DNA from: Paenibacillus alba
GTDB taxonomy: Bacteria > Bacillota > Bacilli > Paenibacillales > NBRC-103111
Assembly: GCF_013204855.1 (NCBI RefSeq)
Contig: NZ_JABMKZ010000004.1
Span: 1 to 64,000 of the forward strand
DNA length: 64,000 bases
Direction: 5' to 3'
The notes under the pieces were generated by a model. The model made no database searches, was not told the origin of the DNA, and was given only the letters and a program-made list of their open reading frames with translations. A program made the translations under genes and the position numbers. Positions 1 through 8,855 of the stretch are shown in pieces (within the stretch, counting starts at the first letter, position 1; every line of letters begins with the position of its first letter).

Positions 1-35
1 CTCCTGATCTACGGATTACGCAAATCCTATGCGCT

Positions 36-124
36 GCAATTTTTTTAAAAGAGACTGAGCCGCGTCTTATTTAGTGATGTCTTTTTCTTCGACTGCCAGC
101 TTTCTAATTTTCATGGTAGTTCAA
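36..124. repeat. Degenerate ~85-bp repeat, copy 1
   Basis: This stretch aligns over about 85 bases with 12718-12806. The best-preserved part is the core CTAATTTTCATGG (CTTTTTAATTTTCATGG in the other copy). On the minus strand both start ATGAAAATTA followed by a short reading frame beginning MKI(R/K)KL. Such a start resembles the N terminus of some Paenibacillus serine recombinases, but too little is left to claim that. It may be a remnant of a mobile element. Confidence 0.3.
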
Positions 125-128
125 CGTA

Positions 129-160
129 CAACGGCAGCCATCAATTTTCGGTTGCCGTCA
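129..160. repeat. Intergenic hairpin repeat, copy a
   Basis: ACGGCAGCC and GGTTGCCGT face each other across a 10-base loop and can form a nine-pair stem with one G-U pair. It resembles the hairpin at 12540 and may be a degenerate member of the intergenic repeat family described in the findings. The rest of bases 1-292 shows no supportable gene. Confidence 0.4.
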
Positions 161-292
161 TATTGTGATTGAACAACTGTTCTCTCGCTAGCGTAATTCC
201 GAGATCTCTCGAGCAGACCGAGAGGTATAGCCCTAATGTTTTAATATGGTGTTGTATGATGCCACAGTCCTCTTCAATAAACCTCTTAAAAT

Positions 293-859
293 CTAATCAT
301 TCCACATTCTTGTTACTTCTTCTAATTCTAATTCCTCGAATTGCATTTTATAGATATCTGGTTTCTTTAATTGGTTCAAAAAATCAAAGCCAAAAGCTGG
401 ATCAAAATAATTCATCATCAAAGTCATTACAAGACCATGAGTCCCGATTGCTATTTTCTTCCCTCTGTGCTCTTTTATTATGGGTTTTAGAACTGAGATT
501 GATCTTTTCTGACAATCAGCATTAGACTCTCCGCCCGGCAAGGTATGATTAAGGTCATTAAAACTTTCTCTGATACTAGACATTAACTCTGCATTTTCAA
601 TAATATTAGATGCAAAATGACGTTCTCTAAGATCTTCAAATACATTAATATGTAAATTTAAGTGCTCGGCCAATCCCTCAACACTAAGAATTGCTCGAGT
701 ATAAGGACTTGATATAATCATGTCAATTCCTTCACCTATAAGTAACTTCGTTGCTTTTTCAATATCAATCTTTCCTTTTGGGGTAAGCCCTCTTGTTCTT
801 TCATTTCCTTCATTGTATGGTGATTCTCCATGCCTAATCATATAGATAATTGTCTTCAT
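293..859 (-). CDS. Histidine phosphatase family protein
   Basis: This 188-residue soluble protein belongs to the phosphoglycerate-mutase/histidine phosphatase superfamily. The phosphohistidine motif is at residues 8-11 (IRHGES), followed by LTPKGK, the usual segment where substrate-binding loops begin. A second conserved SSPYTRA motif sits near residue 50 with the phosphate-binding arginine, and the second catalytic histidine lies in GTHGLV near residue 140. The length is normal for small members such as YhfR/PhoE-like phosphatases. The substrate cannot be told from the sequence. It stands alone, with a GGAGC ribosome site just upstream of the ATG. Confidence 0.9.
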   Translation of the reverse strand: MKTIIYMIRHGESPYNEGNERTRGLTPKGKIDIEKATKLLIGEGIDMIISSPYTRAILSVEGLAEHLNLHINVFEDLRERHFASNIIENAELMSSIRESFNDLNHTLPGGESNADCQKRSISVLKPIIKEHRGKKIAIGTHGLVMTLMMNYFDPAFGFDFLNQLKKPDIYKMQFEELELEEVTRMWND

Positions 860-1063
860 ACAGGGCTCCTTTAAATGCTTTCATTAAGTATCACACTGTG
901 ATTTCACATAACGTTATATTCACAAAGTTTATAAAATTATCCAACTCAGAAAATATTCAAGAAACAGTTTTCCTTTAGCTCAACGCTTATCTAGTACCCC
1001 TAATTAGTACCAATTCGGCCAATTAGCATAACCACAAGCTCTATAAGTACGGGACAATAGTTT

Positions 1064-1675
1064 TTATCCTATAGTAGCCACTCCGTTTATTAATCCCGAA
1101 GCTTGAGAAGCCCCAATGCTATATTGCCCAGGCAAAAATGTTGCATATAAAGCTGCCAATACGCCTACAGTATAAATAGCGGTCACAAAACAGTTGATAA
1201 TCATTAAACGTTTTGGGAGACCACCTGTACGGAGACGCTGAACCATCTCCCACTTCGGCAATCGAAAATGATAGAAAGAATGCTGAATGACGTCAACTCG
1301 GAGTGCGTTTTGAATCAATTTCGGGACTGATCCGGCTTTCTCCAGATGTGCTACCATACGTCCAGATAATGCTACAAAAGTAGGAAATAATGCAATTGCA
1401 AGTAGAGTACCAAGGGAAGCAGCAGATAATATAATCCTAAAATTCCCAACAAGGTTAAACTCTAAATGCTTTTTAGCAAAATCAACGACTTTTCCGGTCA
1501 TCGTTCCCTGAGCAATATTTGACGTTCTTGAAATAAGAACAATCATACCCGTTAAAGAAAGTGCAATTGCTAACTTTCCTGATCGAATTTCCGCCATTCT
1601 CACAGCGTATGAGAGTGTTTCAGCTGAATGGATAATCAACGTAAGTAACGATATTAAAATGATACGCTCAGTCAT
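1064..1675 (-). pseudogene. amj: Amj-type lipid II flippase, C-terminally truncated
   Basis: The 203 residues match the Amj (YdaH) family, the alternate lipid II flippase that can replace MurJ in Bacillus. The N-terminal helix, the AVRMAEIRSGKLAIALSL and LISRTSN segments, the cytosolic amphipathic part and the late GLINGVATI motif are all in the family order. Full-length members have about 260-270 residues, with further transmembrane helices after the GVATI motif. Here the frame stops right after GVATIG, and no continuation was found in any frame before base 960. The missing C-terminal quarter suggests a broken gene, unless the short form still works. It is monocistronic. Confidence 0.7.
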
Positions 1676-1884
1676 TGAGAACAGGAACAGCCTCCAGTTT
1701 GTTGCTTTTTTTATAAATCTCTCTCAACATTAACTTCCCTTACATATAATAACTTAGCTATTTCTTCCAAAAAAGAGAAACTCGCTTAATATTTTTTTCT
1801 TATTTTGATCTTAACGCCAACAATGTTATCTAGGGTCTTGTATTATGAGGTCTCCGCATCTTTTTATTAGATCTTAAACTTCGA

Positions 1885-1914
1885 TAAAAAAAGCAGGATA
1901 CCGTGGCACCTGCT
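1885..1914 (-). terminator. Rho-independent terminator-like hairpin
   Basis: On the minus strand AGCAGG pairs with CCTGCT across an 11-base loop, and a run of seven T follows. It lies downstream of the CAP/SLH gene. Confidence 0.5.
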
Positions 1915-2139
1915 CATTGATAGTCTTATTAAACAAACTTCTTTCGTTAGCTCAACAATTGATTTCTACATATTGCTTACCTTAACTTCTTGAACAAGAT
2001 AAGGTAAGACATTATGTTGATTGAGCTTCTCAATCGTGGGTTCAATCCAATAAAACTCAAGATGCGATTCCAGGGAAACTTACGGACGGAAGGGTTCTGG
2101 TTAATTCGTAGCTGTGAAAGTTGAGTTAATAACTAAAAT

Positions 2140-2165
2140 GGAGCCACACATGTTTCGCGGGCTCC
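2140..2165 (-). terminator. Hairpin at the 3' end of the CAP/SLH gene
   Basis: GGAGCC and GGCTCC pair 17 bases beyond the stop codon at 2183, followed on the minus strand by ATTTTAGTTATT. This is probably the first terminator of that gene. Confidence 0.5.
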
Positions 2166-2182
2166 GTTTCTATTTGCATGCT

Positions 2183-4435
2183 TTAGGATTTCTTAACTTC
2201 TGTAACGCCCTTCTGAAGAACATTCAGCAGAAACTTAATCGTTTCGGCACGAGTTAAAGTGTCCCCGCCTTGATAACCTTCAATGGTAGCGGACGTCTTC
2301 CCATCGGAATAGTGCCTATTTAGCAGATACGCAATCGCATCGTCGCCTGTAAGAGACTGGCCATCGATCGCTGCAATAATCTCTGCTACGCGAGTTCTCG
2401 TAAGTTTGGTTTCTCTCGCTGACTGATTGGAATACCCCAAGAGCGGGAGATTATACTTCTTACTAATGACATATAAACCGTCAGCCCAATGGTTATTTTG
2501 TTGCAAATCAAGACCTGTTTTGTCCGTTTTCAAGGCCCGAAGCGCGAATGCAATAAACTCGGCTTCTGTTACGTCACGGTTGGGCTGGAATGTTTTATCC
2601 TCATACCCTTGAACCAAATTTTGACTGATCGCCCATGCAATCTCTTTCTCTGCCCAATGACCGCTCAAATCTTTCATTTGTCGGCTGATTGTTTGATAGT
2701 CGGACGGAATCTCTGTGCTGCTGATACCGTCTCCGTTTACATCTTGTGCTTGCTTCAAGTTAGGATTCGCAGGATCAATGGCAGATAGACTGACCGTCGT
2801 TGAGGCGCCTCGATAGGTAATTGTGATGGTTACATTGCTTACTGCCCCAGATGCTGTCACAGTCCCATTTTGCACCGAGATATGACTGTCTGAAGATTGA
2901 TATTGAGCTTGAGACGTTACCTCTTGATTGCCGTTCACATCCGATACCGCCCAAACACGAAGCGACTGAGACTTCCCTACCTGTAAACTCAACTTTGAAG
3001 GAGATGCTGTCAGCGAACTGAGCGTTTCGGATCTCGTTGTAAATGTCCATTCTTTCTGGATCGTAGTGCCGCCCGTCAAACTGCCTTCAAAATGTACCGT
3101 ATACGTTGTACTCGGGTTAAGAGGTGTTTTGGGCGTGAGTACGACGATGCCTTTCGACGAATTCGAAGCGTCTGTTTTGTAGTAGTCAGTGTTGTTGCCG
3201 GAACTATCTGTAATGGTAGCTGAACTGAAATTGACGTTTTTGAATTCAGTAGCGGATATTGTAATCGGATAGCCTACTAGAGCGCCTTCTTTTCCAAAAG
3301 GGGCTAGAGGATTCGGTGTCTCTGCTGCATACCAGCTTGTCGGTACATTCGTTTGTCCGGAATAAGGGTAGTAGTATGCCGTCGGGGTGTTTGAACTAGC
3401 CTTATAACCAATATTAGAAACTGTTATTTTCGGCGCACTTGAGGCTATTCCAATTCCGAACTCAATCGCAGTAGGGTCAAGCATAAGACTTCTATGATAG
3501 GGAGCATCGATAAGACCTTGAATTCCACTATTATTCGTGTTATCAACATAGTTTACGACTTCGCCATACCCTGAGATTTTATAACCCACATAGGTCAGAC
3601 GATCAGCAATACTTTGACCTGTAAACCCCACTTCACCTGGGAGTTCAACGTGCCCTCTAGATGATGCGGCTTGTGAGGAGCCTGTGCCATGCAGATAGTT
3701 CGCATGATTCTATGCTGCTCTTGTCAGTAATTGATTTTCAGTTAGCGGAGATGAACCCATGGCCGTCCGTATATTGTTCCAAAGCATATAACCGCTCGAC
3801 CGCTGTGGAATCGCCTGCGGGTCATCTGTTCCGGAAACGACAGCGGCATTCACAACATTCACCGTAGACATCGCTGTGACTGAGCCAAAGGAAGCTGAAA
3901 TGATCGCGGATCCAGATTTCAACGCTTTGATACCGCTTTTGTCGACTTGAACAATATCCGGTGCGCTGGACGAATACGTGACTCTTGAACTGTAGTCGAG
4001 GTCGTCGCCAAAATAAGCTTGTCCAGTCAATGTAAAGGACCTTTTTTCCCCCTGATTTAGCGCGTATTGATACGAATCGAATTTAAGGTGATAAGGAGGA
4101 TTGACTTGGACGTTTAACGTCTTCGTCACCCCGCCGTAGGTGGCAGTCAGCACAGTTGTGCCTAAACTCAAGGTGGAAAAAACGCCTTGTGAACTTACCG
4201 AGCCTATCCCAGTATTTGAGGATGAAAAGATTGGATTGGGAGCGACGGATGACGTATTGTCACTAAGCATAATCCTCATTCGAAGATTAACTTCCTGACC
4301 TAACGTTAGGGTGGTTATCGTTCGCTCTTGATTGTCAGTTATATACGACTCGACGACACTCACGGCGTTTACTGCGGGCATAAGCATAAGGGATAAGACC
4401 ATGAACAACAGCATGATTTTCAATTTGGATTGCAT
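2183..4435 (-). pseudogene. Secreted CAP-domain/SLH protein interrupted by one in-frame amber codon
   Basis: Two adjacent frames (4435-3710 and 3631-2183) lie in the same reading phase and read as one 751-codon gene with a single TAG at 3710-3712. Residues 1-24 form a signal peptide (ending PAVNA). Next come bacterial Ig-like segments (about 30-200), then a CAP/SCP domain (about 215-345), a further Ig-like region (about 350-575) and SLH repeats near the C terminus (LSGHWAEKEIAWAI, VQGYEDKTFQPNRDVTEAE, HWADGLY). The stop lies inside the CAP domain: RAA-stop-NHANYLHGTG, where CAP proteins often have Gln (CAG). The Cys-free C-terminal SLH region would anchor the protein to the cell wall. The GAGGAGA ribosome site is at the 5' end. 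A single C-to-T change would explain it; no frameshift is needed. Confidence 0.85.
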
Positions 4436-4761
4436 ACATGTTCTCCTCTTCCATCTGATATATTCCTATTCAGCTTACCACATTCTTCTTTTTTCGACAA
4501 AAATTTTGGGAATAATAAAAGTAATCGAAGACGCAAAAAAAGAAGCCCCAGGAAGAGAAACTTTAACAAGAAGAAAACATAGCAAATTGCACTAGGCTCT
4601 TTTTCTTGCTGAAAATTCCGTCCATAGGACTTCTAACTTGCGGATAATTTAGTAATACACTATCACGCAGGAACGCTTATATTAAATATAACGCCGAAAA
4701 TGGTCGCGCCGACATTCTTTAATTTGTTGGCGCGGCCGCAGCGCTACGTTATACAAATCGC
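4436..4761. other. 326-base intergenic region
   Basis: Apart from the hairpin at 4702-4737 it contains purine-rich DNA (4500-4600) with no convincing gene on either strand. The promoter of the CAP/SLH gene should lie in its left part; no clear match was chosen. Confidence 0.4.
4702..4737 (-). terminator. Terminator of the polysaccharide cassette
   Basis: GGTCGCGCCGACA pairs with TGTTGGCGCGGCC (13 pairs, two of them G-U) across a 10-base loop, just beyond the stop of the guanylyltransferase gene. ATTTTC follows on the minus strand, so the T-run is weak. Confidence 0.6.
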
Positions 4762-6102
4762 CTACCATGTTATCTCAAAACGTAGGATATCTTCTTGCGC
4801 CAGTTCATTCCCAATCAGCACCTCCATCAGTTCAAGCGGAGTAACCGCTTTGATGCCATGCTTGACGCCGGCAGGAATTTGTAAAACATCCCCTGGAAGA
4901 AGTGTGTGCCGTTTATCATCCATGAAAATTTCAGCGGTGCCTGACGCAATCGTTACGATTTCTTGCCGGTGGAGATGCTGATGATAACTCGTACAGTTCC
5001 CTTGCGAGAGTTGTACTTTCTTGACCATGACTTCAAACCCGAATTCATTTTCCCAATGATTCAGGACCTCATACGTACCCCACCTTTTCTCTCCATACCT
5101 TGGGAATAGGGCTCCCTGTGGGAGCCTTTCCTTGATTAAATTGGCTTTCTCCTTGTGAGCGATCAAGATGCCGTCGGAACTTGCCGCCACGATCATATCT
5201 GAAATGCCAATAACTTCAATAGGGTAGGGAAGCTCGTTAATGAGATGGGTGTTGGCAGAATCATCTGATATTCGGCCTGATCCAATAACGTTATCCTCAA
5301 AATGCTCGGTAAGCGCACTCCAGCTCCCCAAATCATTCCATAAGCCATCATACCCAATAACAATTACAGGCTGCGTATGCTCGACGATTTCTCGATCAAA
5401 GCTTGTATTGGCAAGTTGTACGTATTGATCAAGCCATGATGCCACTTTGACAGGGTGCCCTTTATCCTTCAAACAGGACAGCATGAATCTCAAAGGGAAT
5501 GCAAACACACCGCAGTTCCATAAAGCTTGGTCCTCCATTAAACGACTAGCGGTTTGCTCATCAGGCTTTTCGATGAATTGACGGACGAAAGCGTAATCCT
5601 CATTTTCCTTGGGCAGAACGGGAACAATATAACCGAACTGATCAGACGGCCCAGCAGGCTTCGTTCCGAGGAGCGCAAGCTCCGCTTTCGATTCTGAAAG
5701 GACATCGGTAAAGCGATGAAGCAGCCGGAAAAAGGCGGTATCTACATAAGTATCCACAGGGAGTATACAAATGGTTTCATTTGGATCCACTTGCATCCTC
5801 TCATGGAGATAACTGGCAGCTAAAGCGACGGCTGTGAAAGTTCCTCTTTTATAAGGTTCGGAGATGATCGGGATGTGTTCGCCGACATAGCTGCGTGTGA
5901 TTTCAACTTGGCTGTGATGAGTGACAATACAGGTAGAGTGAAGCAGCCCGACTTCATCTAATTGTCGACATATTCGTTGAATCATCGCTTCTCTGCCGCC
6001 ACTCGGGGATTTCAACAGCTTAAGAAACACCTTGGAGCGAATTTCATTGGATAAGGGCCATAGCCTTTTTCCCGATCCCCCGCACAATAGTACAATACGC
6101 AA
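4762..6102 (-). CDS. manC: Mannose-1-phosphate guanylyltransferase / cupin (mannose-6-phosphate isomerase type II)
   Basis: This enzyme would make GDP-mannose from mannose 1-phosphate and GTP. The nucleotidyltransferase domain has the signature VLLCGGSGKRLWPLS at its start (family consensus GGSGTRLWPLS) and the FVRQFIEKPD and WNCGVFAF motifs. The C-terminal ~110 residues form a cupin (SYHQHLHRQEIVTIASG, LLPGDVLQIPAGVKHGI), as in bifunctional GMP/PMI enzymes. I chose the TTG at 6102 because AAAGGAG lies eight bases before it; the ATG at 6132 has no good ribosome site. The gene follows a glycosyltransferase and probably supplies its donor. Lys replacing Thr in the signature and Val-Phe for Gln-Phe (SKVFLKLL for PKQFLKL) are variants to note. 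Confidence 0.85.
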   Translation of the reverse strand: MRIVLLCGGSGKRLWPLSNEIRSKVFLKLLKSPSGGREAMIQRICRQLDEVGLLHSTCIVTHHSQVEITRSYVGEHIPIISEPYKRGTFTAVALAASYLHERMQVDPNETICILPVDTYVDTAFFRLLHRFTDVLSESKAELALLGTKPAGPSDQFGYIVPVLPKENEDYAFVRQFIEKPDEQTASRLMEDQALWNCGVFAFPLRFMLSCLKDKGHPVKVASWLDQYVQLANTSFDREIVEHTQPVIVIGYDGLWNDLGSWSALTEHFEDNVIGSGRISDDSANTHLINELPYPIEVIGISDMIVAASSDGILIAHKEKANLIKERLPQGALFPRYGEKRWGTYEVLNHWENEFGFEVMVKKVQLSQGNCTSYHQHLHRQEIVTIASGTAEIFMDDKRHTLLPGDVLQIPAGVKHGIKAVTPLELMEVLIGNELAQEDILRFEITW

Positions 6103-6128
6103 GCCTAATACTCCTTTCTTGGAGAACG

Positions 6129-7256
6129 TCACCCAGACCCTTTCTTCTTCGCAAGAATAACTTTTTCAATCGCCTGCTTCATACGCATTCCTGCACGATC
6201 CCACGATAAATGCGTCATATCTCTTCTGCCTTGGCGTCCCTTCTGTTTGCACAGTTCGGGCTGCTCATACGCTTTCCTCATGATCTTCCTCAAGCTATGC
6301 AAATCCGGTTCCGCCCACTGCTGCCCCTTCTGCGCAAACAGATTGCTGAACTTTCGGGAGATGGCATGCTGACTGTTCATGCTTACGGAAGGGTTCTTTA
6401 ATTTATATGGAATCAGGAATGAATTTTTGGTCGTAAGAAAATCCATTTGTCCGCCCCAGCCTGTTGCAATAACCGGTATGCCGCTTGCCAGCGATTCTAA
6501 AAATGGCAGTCCTACGCCTTCGCCACGCGTGGGAAGAACGAAGGCATCCCCAAGCGTATACAACCCTTTTAGCTGGCTTTCGCTGAGTCGGCGGCCGATG
6601 ATGACAACGGGGGCAGTATCCTTGCCAATGCCGAGTCTTTTTTTGTATTGAGAGATTTTTTGCCTAATCCATTTCTCATTCTCATAAGCTGCGTATCCGT
6701 TTGTTTTAATGACGAGAATAACGTTATCTTTAGAGGAAAATTCTTCCCAATATGCTCTTAACAAGCCTTCCGGGTTTTTGCGATGCTGGAAGCCGAATAC
6801 AGATACGAAAGTAAATTTGCCAGCGGCATTTGGCATATGCAGCTTCTTATTGTTTGGATGAAACTCCTTGGTGTTGACCCCATGAGGAGCAATGAAGATA
6901 GGGACTGTTACACCACTATTTCTCAGTGCCTTTTTATTATGCTGAGAGGGTACACAAATCGCATCAAATTTGTTCATGTTGGCAAGCCAGCCCTTGGGCG
7001 TCTTACTTGTTTCCCAAACGGTATTTAAAATAACGGGATCGTAAACACTCCGTTCCTTTGTCATGTGAATGCGGCTCGGAAGATAGTGATAAATAAGCAC
7101 CTTTTTCCCACTGACCGGACTTCGGCCATGATTCGAAGCACCTATGCGGATGGTTACACCTTGCCGCTTTAGCGCACGAGCATACGCTTTACTTGCGCGC
7201 CCAAGACCGGTTGCGTTGTGGATAGGTCCTTTCCAGACCACATGATAGGGTTTCAT
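6129..7256 (-). CDS. Family 4 glycosyltransferase
   Basis: This 375-residue GT-B fold enzyme has the N-terminal GLGRASKAYARAL loop and the C-terminal donor-binding motif PTRGEGVGLPFLESLASGIPVIATGWGG, in which the EGVGLPFLE segment carries the conserved EX7E element. IAPHGVNTKEF marks the linker between the two domains. The acceptor is unknown; the neighbouring manC suggests that GDP-mannose is the donor. Its ATG overlaps the stop of the upstream DUF6492 gene by four bases, so the two are translationally coupled. It has no signal peptide and should act on the cytoplasmic side of the membrane. Confidence 0.88.
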   Translation of the reverse strand: MKPYHVVWKGPIHNATGLGRASKAYARALKRQGVTIRIGASNHGRSPVSGKKVLIYHYLPSRIHMTKERSVYDPVILNTVWETSKTPKGWLANMNKFDAICVPSQHNKKALRNSGVTVPIFIAPHGVNTKEFHPNNKKLHMPNAAGKFTFVSVFGFQHRKNPEGLLRAYWEEFSSKDNVILVIKTNGYAAYENEKWIRQKISQYKKRLGIGKDTAPVVIIGRRLSESQLKGLYTLGDAFVLPTRGEGVGLPFLESLASGIPVIATGWGGQMDFLTTKNSFLIPYKLKNPSVSMNSQHAISRKFSNLFAQKGQQWAEPDLHSLRKIMRKAYEQPELCKQKGRQGRRDMTHLSWDRAGMRMKQAIEKVILAKKKGSG

Positions 7257-8077
7257 CTAGCTATCACCTTGACGGATTTATGATAGTCTTTGCGTTTGTG
7301 AAGAGAGATGGACCTGTATGTCTTCGCCAGGGAAGACATCTTTGACTGTGAAATCTGGGAATTGCTCCAATTCAAGCTCTTATTTCTTGCAGGTTTCAAG
7401 ATCATCCTGTCAGGCGACGACGAATACAGGAAATTGCCATACGTTTCAAATTCAGAGAAAGCAAACTGTTTGGTTCTATTCATGCTCCTCATAATCGCTG
7501 AGTACCAATTTCTGTTATGTTTGGTCTCAATCGTTTGTTTCAGCTGCTTTACCTTTGATTTTTCGAGCAGCATATAATGGGTAACGAAGGATAAGCGAGC
7601 CTTGCGGTCTTTGCCCATCAATTTTTTATACGTATTGAAATATTCGCCTTGACTCCAGTTCCTGCAATAAAATACAGTTTTGTTGCCTACTTTGAAGACG
7701 TGTGGACGAATGAGCACTGTATCTGCATCAATGACCATATAATATTCTGAAGAGCATAGCGTATCACCGCTCAGCTTAAGCAACTGCTGGTAGAGCCACC
7801 CGGACCGATTCCACGTCTTGGATTGATAATGGATGTCCTTCTTCGTTATAGGGAGAACGGTATCTTCATGAACGAACCTGCATCCTTTTTTCGAGCAAAG
7901 ATCAAGAATTCTTTGCTTCTTAGGAGCCACAATGATGATTTCCTTAATAGGGTGCTTCACATATTTCCTCACGGCATCAATGACAAGGGGAAGTGTCCCC
8001 AGATCCTTCTCAATCGCCGGGATTAGCACATCAATTGGTGTTCTGCTGCCAGACTCCGCTTTTATTTGCATGGACAT
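7253..8077 (-). CDS. DUF6492-like protein, probable glycosyltransferase
   Basis: The 274 residues begin with a GT-A-like core: IDVLIPAIEKDLGTLPLVIDAVR, then IIIVAPKKQ, and the acidic YYMVIDADTVLIRP motif (DAD, in place of DXD) that usually binds nucleotide-sugar and metal. This pattern fits the DUF6492 family of sugar-transferase-like proteins often found in surface polysaccharide loci. It is the first gene of a tight cassette with a GT4 enzyme and manC. GGAG lies eight bases upstream of the ATG. The basic C terminus (SLHKRKDYHKSVKVIAR) may bind membrane or sugar phosphates. The sugar is unknown. Confidence 0.7.
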   Translation of the reverse strand: MSMQIKAESGSRTPIDVLIPAIEKDLGTLPLVIDAVRKYVKHPIKEIIIVAPKKQRILDLCSKKGCRFVHEDTVLPITKKDIHYQSKTWNRSGWLYQQLLKLSGDTLCSSEYYMVIDADTVLIRPHVFKVGNKTVFYCRNWSQGEYFNTYKKLMGKDRKARLSFVTHYMLLEKSKVKQLKQTIETKHNRNWYSAIMRSMNRTKQFAFSEFETYGNFLYSSSPDRMILKPARNKSLNWSNSQISQSKMSSLAKTYRSISLHKRKDYHKSVKVIAR

Positions 8078-8387
8078 TTGCTCATCTCCATTAATGTAAG
8101 GTATGGAATAGTATATGTCAGGCGAATGAAAGGGAATGGGTTTAATGCGTATGAAAAATGTACAAAAGAGGGAGGGGGTCTGAGCAAGTGGGGCGAGGCT
8201 GTTCTAATAGGTTAAAAAGACCGTGAGGAAAGCCCCTTTTTTGTGGCATATGCAAATTCATGTGGTCACTCGGAAATTAATAGACTTTTAGCAGCCGATT
8301 ATTTGTTCTCACGGTTCCAATCTCCTTGTTACTCACTTCAGTTTGCACTGAGCCAGGTCGCCTGTGCCTTAATAGTATCCCTTTAAC
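8078..8387. other. 310-base intergenic region
   Basis: The part near 8080-8130 must carry the promoter of the polysaccharide cassette, but no clear -35/-10 pair stands out. The remainder holds no gene and no strong hairpin. Confidence 0.4.
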
Positions 8388-8624
8388 TCAATAAATAGGT
8401 GAATAAATTTTATCTGTATCAGTGTCTATTACAAAATCAACCTCAACATCGCTATCACTCGTGATCCGTTCAAAGTTGTGAAGCCTACAAAATACATTAG
8501 CAATATCACTTATTTCATATGTTATTTCTTTGGCTTTAAGATACTTTTCCTTTAATTGTTGTTTAGAACACTTTTTACCCGTTAGTAAAACATTCAATGT
8601 ATAACCGTCAATTTCTATTATCAT
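8388..8624 (-). CDS. Small hypothetical protein
   Basis: About 78 residues if translated from the ATG at 8624, which has CAGGAG eight bases upstream; a GTG at 8633 is too close to that site. The sequence MIIEIDGYTLNVLLTGKKCS is followed by a helix rich in Lys and Glu, and the C terminus is acidic (DSDVEVDFVIDTDTDKIYSPIY). It is soluble, with no recognisable family. It is monocistronic and its ribosome site is good, so I think it is expressed. Confidence 0.55.
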   Translation of the reverse strand: MIIEIDGYTLNVLLTGKKCSKQQLKEKYLKAKEITYEISDIANVFCRLHNFERITSDSDVEVDFVIDTDTDKIYSPIY

Positions 8625-8778
8625 TATCTTCACTCCTGGTCGCTAATCAGTCATATAGCTTAGAATTTGTTAGCTGAATGCCTAAAAGTATATATTTTGG
8701 TCTTGTCGGCAATCGGACTATATTCTTGTCACTCGACAACTTTGACTAACTTTAGGGATAGCCTCGTTATGTAATAAA

Positions 8779-8801
8779 GGTTGCCGATGTTCTCGGCAAC
8801 C
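8779..8801 (-). terminator. Terminator-like hairpin after the SLH gene
   Basis: GGTTGCCGA pairs perfectly with TCGGCAACC across a five-base loop, 55 bases beyond the stop of the SLH gene. On the minus strand TTTATTAC follows. Confidence 0.7.
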
Positions 8802-8855
8802 TCAACAGGCAAAAAAACTCAAGCGCAAATCGTGTGAACCAATTTCCGCCTATGC

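Larger units (their letters stand above)
1676..2182. other. 507-base intergenic region
   Basis: No reading frame here looks like a protein. It holds two hairpins (1885-1914 and 2140-2165) listed separately, and an AT-rich stretch at 1720-1860 upstream of the amj-like gene that could carry its promoter. No clear -35/-10 pair was chosen. Confidence 0.5.

Noticed and set aside
3710-3712. Amber codon as a sign of recoding (pyrrolysine or suppression)
   Set aside because: No pyrrolysine genes are visible, one codon only, and the neighbours use TAG as normal stop (for example the fragment end at 15963). A point mutation is simpler.
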